A stretch of 64,000 bases of DNA from Cannabis sativa. Taxonomy: Eukaryota; Streptophyta; Magnoliopsida; Rosales; Cannabaceae. The notes under the pieces are model-generated. The model made no database searches and was not told where the DNA came from. It worked only from the letters and a program-made list of their open reading frames with translations. Shown here piece after piece: positions 13,601 to 24,804 of this stretch (its first letter is position 1; each line of letters begins with the position of its first letter). Both the position numbers and the translations under genes were made by a program. The stretch is taken from NCBI RefSeq assembly GCF_029168945.1, contig NC_083601.1:23154160-23218159 (forward strand), in the 5' to 3' direction.

Positions 13601-14263
13601 AAAAGATTTAAAAATCTTAATAGATAAGATATTTTTAAAATATCTTAAAAGATAGGATATTTTTAAATATCTTAAAAAGATATTTTAAATATCAAAAAAT
13701 ATCTGACCTTAAATTTAAAAAAAATATAATCAAATTTAAAAATAAGATAGATTTTTAAGCAAAAAGATAAATACTAGTTCTATTCAAATTCAAATTACAC
13801 TAATATCTTGAATTAAATTAAAAAAAAAATTAAATTAATTCAAAATGATAATTAGAATTGAATTAGGAATAGTAATAGTATATATATAAAACCATACAAA
13901 AAATTGGAAGTTAATTCCATGAAAAGGTATGAAAAATTGAAGAAAATTGAAAAAATTCGAAACTGTACGGACAGGTACTGCGATCGAGGAAACTATCAAT
14001 GTGCCACCGATTTTGTCAAATCTTCAAAAAATCATAACTAATTCAAATAAAATCCAAATTGAGTTCTGTAAAAGGCTAACTTGCTTAATTTTTTCCATAC
14101 TATCCAATAAAAATAATTCCAGAACCGAAATAACAATTATTTTTCACGAAAATTTCATAATCATCAATCAATCATCAAATAACACTCAATACAACATAAT
14201 ACCATCCAAAGAACATACAAACAATCGTTTTAAAGTCCAAATTACATGCAAGTAAATCAATTA
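10626..14263 (-). other. Long AT-rich leader of Copia-1
   Basis: A 3.6-kb untranslated leader between PBS and gag. Most is very AT-rich and shared with Copia-2 on the opposite strand. Two less AT-rich islands stand out: 12695-12788 and 10780-11150, the latter with CTAAT-loop hairpins at 10996-11008 and 11082-11098. A 102-codon ORF on the plus strand (13947-14255) is antisense to the element and also present near 21137-21379; nothing suggests it is coding. Confidence 0.7.
12695..12788 (-). other. Structured leader island of Copia-1
   Basis: A GC-richer block in an AT-rich leader. The ends GGGCCT/AGGCCC and an inner CTCACAC/GTGAG pair can form a long stem. The counterpart in Copia-2 (22456-22547) pairs the same way. 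Confidence 0.5.
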
Positions 14264-14282
14264 CCATGGCTACGAGGCCGGT
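14264..14282 (-). other. Primer-binding site of Copia-1
   Basis: On the minus strand GGCCTCGTAGCCATGG follows the LTR end. It resembles a mutated form of the initiator-Met type PBS TGGTATCAGAGCC; Copia-2 has TGGCCTCAGAGCC. Confidence 0.55.
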
Positions 14283-16195
14283 TGTTGGGAATTATTTTAC
14301 CGGGGATCTTAGATCTACTCACGAGTATGTTTATTAACATCCTAAATATGAACTTTCTAAAACGATAAAATAAACACATATAAAGTTAAGAAAACCTGAC
14401 ATTGATGCAGCGGAATAAATGTCTCCTTCCCCTCAGATCTCTAACCCTTGATTCCTTTACGTAGCGAGTATAATCAAGATCCCCGAGCCGAATCTCCTTC
14501 TTCTTCAAGCTTTGATCCTTCACGGTCTTCCAATCTATGATTGAGTTGCGCTTCTTTGTGTGTGGGCACTTACTCTTTCACTAGGGTCACAAAAAAGATG
14601 AAGGAAAAGAGGGAGAGAGGTTTCGGCCAAGGTAGAGAGTGAGGAAGGCTCAATTTTCTGAAGAGAGAAATTTCTGTCAGAAAAGCTAATGAAAGCATGT
14701 GTTGTGAATGAGCCATCACTTTCTATTTATAGGCAACTTACTAGGTTTAGGTTAGGATTTATTTGGCATTAAAATAATGAAAATATTAATTTGAAAAAGC
14801 CTTATAAGTGGTCGGCCATAGGTGTTGTAATGGGCCCCACTTAATTTTGCAATTTTATCAAATTTTATCTCTATTTTCTCAAAAATGCCAATTTTCCAAT
14901 TCTAACCTTTTAAATGCCAAAACTAATTATTTAATAATTAAAATACATTATTAAATAATATTGTCATTTAATTTAATTATTAATTAGACATATAAAGTCC
15001 ATTAATAAATAAATAAACCCAGAAAACTCTTTTCCTTACAATTTCACCTTTGAATAGTGAAAATTCATAAAATCGAGACATAGTCTAACTTTAGAATTAT
15101 AATTGATCAATCACGAATCAATTAATGAGTCTTACAAGCAGAATGTTCTCAACTAGAATGTGGACCATGGATCTATATGCTGAGCTTCCAATAAGTGAAC
15201 CAAATTTACCAAGTAAATTCCTACTTATTAATTCTTCGTTGAATCCACTCTTAGAACTTAGAATTGCACTCTAAGACTTATATAGAGCATATTGTATGTT
15301 TCACGATACCAATATACTATCTCATTTAACCATTGTTATAATCTTATTGTGATTTAAAGATCCTCTATATAGATGATTTACATCGAGATGGGATTTCTTT
15401 ACCGTTCTCACCCCTCAATGTATTTTGCCCCTTAAAACACTTAGCTACCTGTAAATGGTGTTTAATGATCTAATAATTAGTCAGTTAAACAAGAGCTCAT
15501 CCATTTACTTCTATTTGCTAAGCTCGAAGGGAATCATCACTTAACTTCTATACACCAGTAGAAGCTATAGATTCCATATTTATGTTCAGCACTCCCACTC
15601 AATCATACTATCATGTTCCCAAAATATACGTATCACCCTGACCCAAAAGTAGGCTTAACTAATAAATCAAAGAACATGAATAGCACTCCTGAGTTGAGCC
15701 CAAGCATATCAGGATTTAGATTCTTTTCAATCTTAAGATCAACTACTGATATTGACTTGGAAAGATATGTATAACGGTAAGTTTGTAATATCTTAACTTA
15801 GTTGCAATATCGGTCCAGTCCAATGTATACTCCATACATTCGAAACTAGTATACTTTACTAATGTCCTGGAAAGAACATAACACTTACTCCAAGTGTAAG
15901 TACACATCATCGCTGATTATCACATTAGTGTAAATCCAATAACAACGATGAAACGAGGGGACCAAAACTTTTGATTCATATGATCACAAACACATTCCTC
16001 GTGTTGACGATACTGTAATTGTGAATAAACATATGATCCGGATTTAGCGATTTTGTGTGTATGAATGTAATAAACATATTAAACATATTAAACCATTAGC
16101 ATGTAAAATTCATGCAAACATCAATCACTTCAAATTTCTTATATTGATAACTAATCAGATTGTAAAGAGTTTTATTTAGGGCATAAAACCTAACA
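14283..16195 (-). repeat. 5' LTR of Copia-1 (right copy)
   Basis: A 1913-bp LTR, the partner of 6035-7938. Many of the differences between the two are small changes at CAG, CTG or CCGG-like sites rather than simple transitions. Confidence 0.93.
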
Positions 16196-17256
16196 GACAA
16201 ATCATGTTAGAGGTCCATGAAGGGTTCTGTGGAGATCATACGGGAGGACCCAGCCTCTCAAAGAAAATATTGAGGCAAGGGTACTTCTGGCCAACGATGA
16301 AAAGAGATTGTATAGACTATGTCCAAAAGTGTGACTCGTGCCAAAGGTACGCGAACATACCGAGAGCTCCTCCAAATGAGATCGCTCTGATGACCAGCCC
16401 CTGGCCCTTTGCGGTCTGGGGAATAGATCTCATCGGGTCTCTACCTACGGGAAAAGGAGGGGTAAAGTATGCAATAGTGGCAGTGGACTACTTCACCAAG
16501 TGGACAGAGGCTGAACCTATGAAGACAATAACTGCTAAGAAGGCATTGGACTTTGTTATCAAAAACATAGTGTGTCGATACGGCTTGCCTCACAAAATAG
16601 TCTCAGACAATGGAAAGCAATTTGATTGCGAGGAATTTACTGACTTTCGCAACCGACACGGAGTGGTAAAAAGCTTCTCCGCGGTAGCCCGGCCTCAAAC
16701 AAACGGCCAGGCGGAAGCAGTCAATAAAATCCTAAAGGTCACTTTGAAAAAGAAGCTACTGGCCTGTAAAAATAGCCCGAAGAATTGCCAAGGGTATTGT
16801 GGGCCTACGGACGACCCCCGGAACCACAACCGGTCACTCGCCGTTCTCAATGGCGTACGGTTGTGAAGCAATGGTCCGGTAGAAACATTATTCCCATCCC
16901 ACGGGAGGACGACTTATGATCGGCCACCAATCGAGCCTTTGCTCCAAGAGGCTTTGGATCAAGTCGAAGAACTCCGGGATGAGTCTCAAATACGGATGGC
17001 TGCTTATCAAAAGAAGGTGACCAAGTATTTTAACTCCAAGGTTAAAAACAGAAAATTCGCTATTGGGGATATGGTCCTAAGAAGGGTTTTTCCAGCCACC
17101 CAAGAACCCGGAGTGGGGGTACTTGGACCAAATTGGGAAGGACTATATGAAATCGAGGACGAAATCGGTTCTGGCACTTACAAACTAAAAAGAATGGACG
17201 GAACCACCGTCCCAAGAGCCTGGAATGCCGATCACCTCAGAAAATATTACCAGTAG
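16196..17256 (+). pseudogene. Integrase of element A, two frameshifts
   Basis: Integrase joins the cDNA into the host chromosome. The zinc-binding part continues from 6034 with VHEGFCGDH and CDSCQRYAN. The catalytic core shows WGIDLIG, VSDNGKQF and QTNGQAEAVNKIL, giving the D-D-E triad. Near 16780-16840 two single-base losses, one in a CCGGAA-like and one in a CCGG-like context, break the frame. The C-terminal part resumes at about 16939 with DMVLRRVFP and WEGLYEI and ends at the stop 17254-17256. It was separated from RNase H by Copia-1. No chromodomain is visible. Confidence 0.9.
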
Positions 17257-17711
17257 CGAATTTAACTTAGATTTTGTTCAAAGGGTTTGTACCGTCCAAA
17301 TGTATACCTCCTCTATATTAAATAAAACTGAGTGCCTTAAAAACAAAGTTTCTATGCCACTCAGGGGGGTACTAGGGTATACCGCACGGACAAACAAAAA
17401 ACAAACTAAGTAAAATATCCTGACCCAAAGGGCAGGTCAAAAAGTATGCACAAAAATAAAAAGCATAAGTATAAAAATCCTGAGCCAAAGGACAGGTTAA
17501 AATATATAAGTGTGACGAATAAAGATCGCATAAAAAAATATCCTGGCCCAAAGGGCAGGTCATATACATATAAATGGCCCGGGGACAGGCCTTAAAATAT
17601 AATTGTCTCCCCTTCAAATGAAAGCTGCCGCCTATATGTAAATTGTTCTAAGGTAGCGACAAATATGTACAAAAAAAAAAAGAGTTATAAGAGAAACGGG
17701 TAGAATGCGGG
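17257..17711. repeat. Convergent spacer with three hairpin repeats
   Basis: This spacer lies between the 3' ends of integrase (plus) and the antisense gene (minus). A unit of about 22 bp, CCTGxCCCAAAGGGCAGG plus flanks, occurs at about 17418-17439, 17478-17499 and 17540-17561, a spacing of about 61 bp. Each can fold with AAA as the loop. It could help 3'-end formation on both strands; that is inference. Confidence 0.6.
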
Positions 17712-19217
17712 TCAATAATACGGCGGCTCGGTCGGCCGCGGAGGAAGACGAGGTCCAATCCGTGCCTCAAGCGCAGCATCAAGCTTCTTCTTCTTTTCCC
17801 GAAATCTGGCAATCATCTCCTCAGGTTTGGGATAAAAAGTAAGCTTGATACTCTGATCATTGGTGGCCCAAGCCATATAGACACCATCATCAAAGCGCTT
17901 CGGGCACCGGGCGCAGGAAACAGGAGAAAGGAGCTCGGCCCTCTTGGCCTTCCTGGTGGACTGTTCTTTGAAATCCCTAAGCTCCTTCAACTCCGCAGCT
18001 AGAGCGGCCTTGGATTCAATGTCCGACTGGTGAGTCTCCTCTAGAGATCTCACCTTGGCGACCATTTCATCCAAAGCCTCCCTGGCCTCCCGGAGATCTC
18101 GCCTGGCTTTCTCAGCAGCCTCGATTTGAGCCCTTAGTGCCGCCTGGTGCTGGGCCTCCATCCTGTCTCTCCGCTGAGCCTCGTCCCGGATCATGGCCTC
18201 CACCTGAGCCTCCCTCCGTTTGGCCTCCTCTTCCTTGGCCTTGGCCGCTGCCTCCTGGCGCTCAGCAGCCTCCTGGTAGATCTGCCTCTCCGTTGTGAGG
18301 TCTTGGAGGACCTTCCTGACGTCATTCATGTCCCCAAAGTCGGACAGAGTGAAGCCATGGTTTATGATGTTCCTGGAGAGGCGGCCAGCCTCAGCAGCAA
18401 GCTGAGCCATAAAAAAGTATAAGAAAAAATTTCTCAAAGGAGGAAAACAAAATACAAGCAACAAAAGGAAACGCAAAAATTGCAAAGTACTTACCACTGT
18501 AAGAGAATGGCTGAGGTCCTGGACCTGGAAGATGGAGTTCAGGGAAGCACAAGTGGCAAACCGCTTGGGCGCGCAACGTGTGAGCTGAGAAGCGAACTCG
18601 CCGGTCATCTCCACGGCAAAGGGAGCCAAGGTAGGACCTAGGAAGGGACGGAACCAGTCCGATAAGGGGTCCAGATTAAGGTTCCACGGATCCTGGTATT
18701 CCGGGTGGTTGATGCTTGCCTCAACCTCAGCTCGCAGAATCCTCCTAAGGGCCTCCACTTCGGCATACCCCCGGGAGTACTCATCCATAGCATAGTTGTG
18801 TTTGGCTATGCGAAGCTCCTGCCTCACCTCGTCCCCCGGAATTGGGGTAAGCTCGATGTGGGGGGGAGCAGGATTTTCCTCCATCGGGGAGACCCCGCCG
18901 TCTAGGCCATGGGCAGGAGTGTCAGCTCTCCGAGGCCTCTTCGGCTCATCCTGGGCAACCATCTTGCCCTTACGCTTGCGAATCAGAGCCACTTCAGGCT
19001 CCTCCTCGTCCTCCTCTGCTACCTCTGGAAGGGCTTGAGGCTCTCCTGCGCCCTCAACGGCTTCCTCCGAGAAGTCCCACCCTTTCCCTTGGCCTTCTCC
19101 CGGAAGCACCTCCTCGTCATCCACTAAGTCAATAGTGTCGGGGGGAGCGCTGGAAGAAACCTTCAAGGAAGGGGCTGGGGGAGAAGAGGTGAAGGCCGGA
19201 GGAGCCGCGGGAGTATG
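17712..19217 (-). pseudogene. Antisense gene of element A, 3' part (exons 2b and 3)
   Basis: The second half of the antisense gene, continued from 29303-30946. Reading is open from 19217 to the TGA at 17712. A phase-0 intron (18402-18494, 93 nt) with donor GTAAGT and acceptor CTCAG is itself open, so the unspliced frame also reads through it. Exon 2 encodes an acidic region with basic clusters (KRKGKMVAQ, PKRPRR) that could be nuclear localisation signals. Exon 3 encodes a long Ala/Glu/Arg-rich coiled coil (roughly residues 795-925 of the spliced product), then a conserved-looking tail. Copia-2 split exon 2 at the TSD GTATG. The function is unknown; a coiled coil suggests self-association. 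Confidence 0.8.
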
Positions 19218-21109
19218 TGTTGGGTTTTATGCCCTAAATAAAACTCATTTCAATATAATCAAATTTACTTATTAATATAGATCAGAAACAACATTTAATG
19301 TTGCATGGTTCACATGATTTATTTCTTGATTATATGTACATAATGTATAAATTCATCTGAAACCCTTTTCACATACTTGATCCTGTTTATTGTGCCGTCA
19401 ACACATTGGAAAGTAAACATGACTATGTGAATAAAGTTTCCTAGATTTATCAGACACAGGGTTTTACTGATATGATAATCTACAACAAGAGTTTACTTGT
19501 ATTTGGAGAAATACTATGTTCTTTCCAGAACATTGGTTAAAGTAAAGCTCAGGTTGGATGCATGGAGTATGCATCGGAAGGGACCGATATTGAACTTTGA
19601 CTTAGATTTATTAAACTTACCGTAATATCTATTCAAGTCAATATCGCCTAGTTGATCCTAGATCAAATGATCTTAATCCTGATATGATTAGGCTCAATCT
19701 TGAAAGGCTATTCGTGTTCTTTGATTTGTTAGTTAAGCCTACTTTTAGGTCAGGGTGATACGTACATTTTGGGAACACGGTAGTGCAATTGAGTGGGAGC
19801 GCTATCATAAACATGGAATCTAAAGCTTCTATCTGGCGAATAGTAAGCAAAGGATGATCTCCTTCGAGCTTGACCAAACGAACATAAATGGTGGAGTACT
19901 CATTTCACATAAGCTGAAATATCATTTATACGGGGTCAAGTGTTTTAAGGAATAAATACATTGTAGGGTGTAACGGTAATTTAATCCCTTTACAGTGTAG
20001 ATCATTCATATAGAGGATCATTGATCACATTAGGATTATAACAATGGATAACTAATGATGTGTCTATATGGTGGAACATATAGAGCATTCTATATAACTG
20101 AGAGTGCAATTCTAAGTTCTATGCGTGGATTCAACGAAGAATTAATAAGTTAGTGAATTTTAGTGCTAAATTCTTGATCTACTTATTGGAAGCTCGGTTA
20201 TATAGACCCATGGTCCCCCCACTAGTTGAGATAATATTGCTTGTAAGACTCATGTAATTGATTTTGATTAATCAATTATAATTATCAAATTAGACTATGT
20301 CTATTTGTGAATTTTTCACTAAGTAAGGGCGAAATTGTAAAGAAAGAGTTAATAGGGGCATATTTGTTAATTATGATACTTTGTATGGTTCAATTAATAA
20401 ATATGATAAATGACAATATTATTTAATAATTATTTATAGTTATTAAATAGTTAGAATTGGCATTTAAATGTTTGAATTAGGAAATTGGCATTTTTGAGAA
20501 AATCAGATACAAAAGGTGTTAAAATTGCAAAATTGCAAAGCCCAAGGCCCAATCCATTAAGTGTATGGCCGGCCACCTTTGTAGCTTTTTTAAATTGATT
20601 TTTTCATTATTTTAATGCCATATAATTCAAATCTAACCCTAGTGGAATGCTATAAATAGATAGTGAAGGCTTCAGAAAAATTACACTTTTCTTCAGACTT
20701 TCTGATTCAGAAAAACTGAGCCTTCTCTCTCCCTATCTTTAGCTGACCACTCTCTCTCTTCTTCTTCAATATTTCGAAATCCTTAGTGCTTTGAGTAGTG
20801 CCCACACACATCAAGTGATACCTCAATCATAGTGAGGAAGATCGTGAAGAAAGATCATCAGCAAAGGAGTTTCAGCATCAAAGATTCAGAGAAAGAGATC
20901 CAAGTTCAGATATTGATAATGCTCTGCTACAGAAAGGAATCAAGGGCTAGATATCTGAACGGAAGGAGTCATTATATTCCGCTGCACCCAATGTAAGGTT
21001 TCTTAAACTTTATATGTGTTTAATTTATCGTTTTAGAAAGTTCTTATTTAGGATGTTAATAAACATACTTGTGAGTAGATCTAAGATCCTGGTAAAATAA
21101 TATCCAAAA
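19218..21109 (+). repeat. 5' LTR of Copia-2
   Basis: A 1892-bp LTR starting TGTTGGG. Its last bases read CCAAAA where the partner LTR has CCAACA, so the terminal CA is mutated. Confidence 0.93.
20650..20658 (+). promoter_or_regulatory. TATA box of the Copia-2 LTR
   Basis: CTATAAATA, also at 28843-28851 in the 3' LTR and in the other family members. It probably starts the element RNA. Confidence 0.65.
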
Positions 21110-21111
21110 AC

Positions 21112-21128
21112 TGGCCTCAGAGCCAAGG
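21112..21128 (+). other. Primer-binding site of Copia-2
   Basis: TGGCCTCAGAGCCAAGG two bases after the LTR. It differs from the widespread initiator-Met PBS TGGTATCAGAGC at two positions in the first twelve bases. Confidence 0.65.
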
Positions 21129-21708
21129 TAATTGATTTACTTGCAAGAAATTTGGACTTTAAAACGATTGTTTGTATGTTCTTTGGATGGTATCATGTTG
21201 TATTGAGTGTTATTTGATGATTGATTGATGTTTGTGAAATTTTCGTGAAAAATAATTGTGATTTCGTTTCTGGAATTATTTTTATTGGATAGTATGGAAA
21301 AAATTAAGCAAGTTAGCCTTTTACAGAACTCAATTTGGATTTTATTTGAATTAGTTATGATTTTTTGAAGATTTGACAAAATCGGGGCTGTGCTGATAGT
21401 TTCCTGCGATCGCAGAACTGTCCGTACAGTTTCGGATTTTTTTCCTTTTTCTTCAATTTTTCATACTTTTTCATGGAATTAACTTCCAATTTTTTGTATG
21501 ATTTTGTATATATACTATTACTATTCCTAATTCAATTCTAATTATCATTTTGAATTAATTTAATTTTTTTTTTAAATTAATTCAAGATATTAGTGTAATT
21601 TGAATTCGAATAGAATTAGTATTTATCTTTTTGCTTAAAAATCTATCTTATTTTTAAATTTGATTATATTTTTTTTAAATTTAAGGTCAGATTTTTTAGA
21701 TATTTATA

Positions 21709-21812
21709 ATATCTTTTAAGATATTTATAATATCTTTTAAGATATTTAAGATATTTTAAAAATATCTTTTAAGATATTTATAAAATCTTTTAAGATATTT
21801 TAAAATATCTTA
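21709..21812. repeat. AT-rich near-palindromic tandem repeat
   Basis: Units containing ATATCTTTTAAGATAT are repeated about every 20-25 bp. Copia-1 has a looser version at about 13616-13690. It may be slippage-prone simple sequence. Confidence 0.6.
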
Positions 21813-22455
21813 TCTTTTAAAATTTTTTTTAAATCTTTTTAAGATATTTTGACCTTATTTAAATTTAAAATAGATATTTATAAGCATGTAATTTTAAATA
21901 GATATAAGATAAAAAGTAGGTTTAATTTTAAATTTTTTTTATTTTCGAAATTTAATTTTAAATTCCGAAATTAATTTTTTTTTAAATTATTTTTCGAATA
22001 TTAAATTTTTTTCAATTTAATTATTTATTTATTCGAAATTATTTATTTAAAATTAAATAAATCCTACTTCCAACTATCCAGCTAACCCTGTTGCAAGAGT
22101 ATGTGTTTTAGCTTGTTTGTAAGTTTTCAAAACCTATTATTACTTGATTGCAAATAGCCATGGTTACTTTTTGCGAGATCTAATGATCTGATGGCTCCCT
22201 TGGTCAAGTTAATAATTTGTAATAGGTAAATTTTACAATCTTCTTTCATCTGTGTATGACCTAGCAACATGATAGGACCCATCCAAAGTGTGCCTGTGTG
22301 AGCCTATGTGTTTAATTTGATTATAGATACATATAGGTTGTTGTTGCTAAAATAAATTATCATAGTTCTTGATAGAATTTATTTAGGCCCATTTAGTTAT
22401 TGGGCTTATTCAATGAATAACAGTTGTTCTTATTAAGGTTAAATTCCTCTCTTTT

Positions 22456-22547
22456 GGGCCTTGTGTGAGAGTTGGGAGCCATAGAAGTGGGTACGACATA
22501 CTGAACCCAGCACCCCCTCACACAAACCACCCCAATTGTGAAGGCCC
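22456..22547 (+). other. Structured leader island of Copia-2
   Basis: GGGCCTT (22456-22462) pairs with AAGGCCC (22541-22547), and GTGTGAG (22463-22469) with CTCACAC (22517-22523). Between them GGGTACGAC..GAACCC can add a further stem. It is retained in Copia-1 at 12695-12788 despite divergence around it. Confidence 0.5.
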
Positions 22548-24284
22548 ATTTGCCTGATTTGAATGACTGTACTAGGTTAATTACACTAGTTTAACCTAAT
22601 TAAAATTGATTAGCAACATAATTAATTTCATTTATTTTGAAATTAATTTAAGAAAAACATAGTTTAAAGAATTTTTTTTTATTCTAAGCTAAACTATGTG
22701 TATTTTCTTGTATTTAATTAAATATAGAATTATAACCATCTAGATTCTTTCTGGAACTTAATTTAAATTTTTCATTAAATATTCCTATTTAAGTTGATAT
22801 TTAGTTATCTTCAACTAACCAACTTAAATCTGAATATCTTTTGAATTCAAAATTTCAAAATTAAGTTGAGGAATTTTAGGCATTGGTTATTAAGATTCTT
22901 TAGATATTTTTTAAGTTAATATCTTTTCGAATATTAACTTAAAATGGAATATTTTCAAATTAAGTGGTTACAACTTAATTTTTGATATTTAATTAAATTT
23001 AAATTTGAAAAATATTTAAGTTCTAGATTTTTTTCTAATACAACTTAAATTAGATATTTTTTCAAATTTTGTGGAAAAGATACTTAGTCAAATAAGATAT
23101 TTTCTAGATAGTTATTTCTAGACTACTTATTATTTCTAATATTAAATAGGAAAATATTATACATTGTGAAATTAATTATTTAAATAATTAATTTTGGTAC
23201 AATTTATTTTAAGTATATTTTTTCCTAGTATTAAACTAGAGATTAATAATTAAGCCTTCTCTACACTTAATTATTTATTTCTTGAATTTAATACATTTAA
23301 TTAATTTGAAAATTAAATATCTAAGTTGATTTTTATCATCATACTTAAATATTTCTTTTTCATGACATTTAATTAAATAGAAAATTATTTTTAGTTGAAA
23401 TTTATTTTTTCAACTAAATTTAAATAATTTTCAAAATATATTTTTTCTTTATTTTATTAATCAATTTTCGAAATTGCATTTCTTAAATGCTAGAATTTCG
23501 AATTTTATCTTGAAAAATAGATTAAGTTGTAAATTAATTATTTTAATTAATTCTTGGATCAACTTAAATCAATGATTTTTTCATTTATTGATTAATTTAA
23601 AATAAATTGAATTAAAGTATATTATTAGAAATAGAATTAATTAGTCAAAGGAAAATCTAGATAGGTGATATTTTTGCTTGAAGTATTTTTCTAGTGTATT
23701 TAATTAAATAGAAAATTAATATTTAAGTTGATTTTCATCATCATACTTAAATATTTGTAATTTTTCTTATATATTTAATTAAATAGGAAAATTATATTTT
23801 TTGTTGTAAATTAATTTTATTAATTAATTTTGGGCCAACATTAAATTAGAATAATTTTTCCAGGATTTATTTTTTATTTTAATATGCATTTTTCGAAAAT
23901 CATATTCTTATATACTTTAATTTTTCGAAATGCAATATATATTTATAGAAAATTAAATTTGAGTTGTAAATTAATTTAAATTAATTTTGTAACAACTTAA
24001 ATATTTTTTCTAAATATTTATTGGAAATTATTACTAAGATGGAAATAATTCATGTTATTTTCATATCCATCTAAGTAAAATTTATAAATATTAAATTAAA
24101 ATTTATATTTAGAATTTTTCATTCTAAATTGGAAATTTTAAATAAATAAATATATATTTAAAATAAATAGAATAAATAAAGAGAATAAAAGAAAATACAA
24201 CTCTTTTTAAATAATGAGCTTTATTATCAAGAGACATTCGATCTCCATTGTGGATTTTACACCGCGTTTGTTTTAGTGAGTAAT

Positions 24285-24804
24285 CCTCCCTAATGGAGGA
24301 ACGTTCATTAGCAATTTCGCACCGTTTAACCTCGCATGATAAGTAGTTTGTAAGTGTTTTGTATGGTATGGATCACCCTAATGGTGGCGACCATACTTGA
24401 CTTGCAAATTATGAAACAATGGTGGAAGCTCATAAGATAGAATTGCCTTGACTCTCGCCTAAACGGGACAACGGCCGAATTCCAATCTTGATCGAATAAA
24501 AGGTTGCTAGAATGGTTATCATTTTAGATGAGCCGACAACTCTATTCAATGGATGATGCTTTGACTCTCGCCTAAACGGGACCTTTGTATCAGTTTGTTG
24601 AAAAACCTTGGAAATTATTTAGGATTGTAAGTTTTAGTATTTTCACTTGTCATTCCTACTTGCTATATGCTTATAATTTCTGAATTGTGTATGAATTTAT
24701 ATTGAACCATGTTATTTTCTGTTATTAAGTTGTAGTTTAATTTCGAATCTTCATTGTTGGTCTAACATGTTTGTTTTTCTAATGAGATAAATCCCTAATG
24801 GATT
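24285..24804 (+). other. Three hairpins with a common CTAAT loop
   Basis: TCCTCC-CTAAT-GGAGGA (24285-24301), CACC-CTAAT-GGTG (24374-24386) and AATCC-CTAAT-GGATT (24790-24804). The first two also exist in Copia-1. The stems differ in sequence while the loop is constant. Confidence 0.5.

Larger units (their letters stand above)
6035..16195 (-). mobile_element. Copia-1: Ty1/copia element nested in the integrase of element A
   Basis: The LTRs at 6035-7938 and 14283-16195 have TG/CA ends and the TSD GACAA lies at 6030-6034 and 16196-16200. Orientation is minus: the PBS is next to the right LTR and the polypurine tract next to the left one. The inside holds an AT-rich leader, a nearly complete gag and a heavily decayed pol. 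Excision of the element and one TSD copy restores the host frame across the junction (PEARQ-IMLEV). The same family recurs as Copia-2 and in four LTR-only copies. Confidence 0.95.
21129..24804 (+). other. Leader of Copia-2
   Basis: An AT-rich untranslated region homologous to that of Copia-1, with the structured island 22456-22547 and a hairpin cluster in 24285-24804. Homology to Copia-1 ends near 24720, just before gag would start. Confidence 0.7.

Noticed and set aside
13947..14255. A 102-codon ORF in the Copia-1 leader (related 21137-21379)
   Set aside because: It is antisense to the element, AT-rich, lacks a domain and is shorter in the second copy.
19638..19877. A 79-codon ORF antisense to the Copia LTR, repeated at 27831-28070, 37548-37787 and 55186-55425
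   Set aside because: All are copies of the same LTR stretch, and the diverged LTR at 51792-53712 does not keep it open. Sharing by descent explains the conservation.
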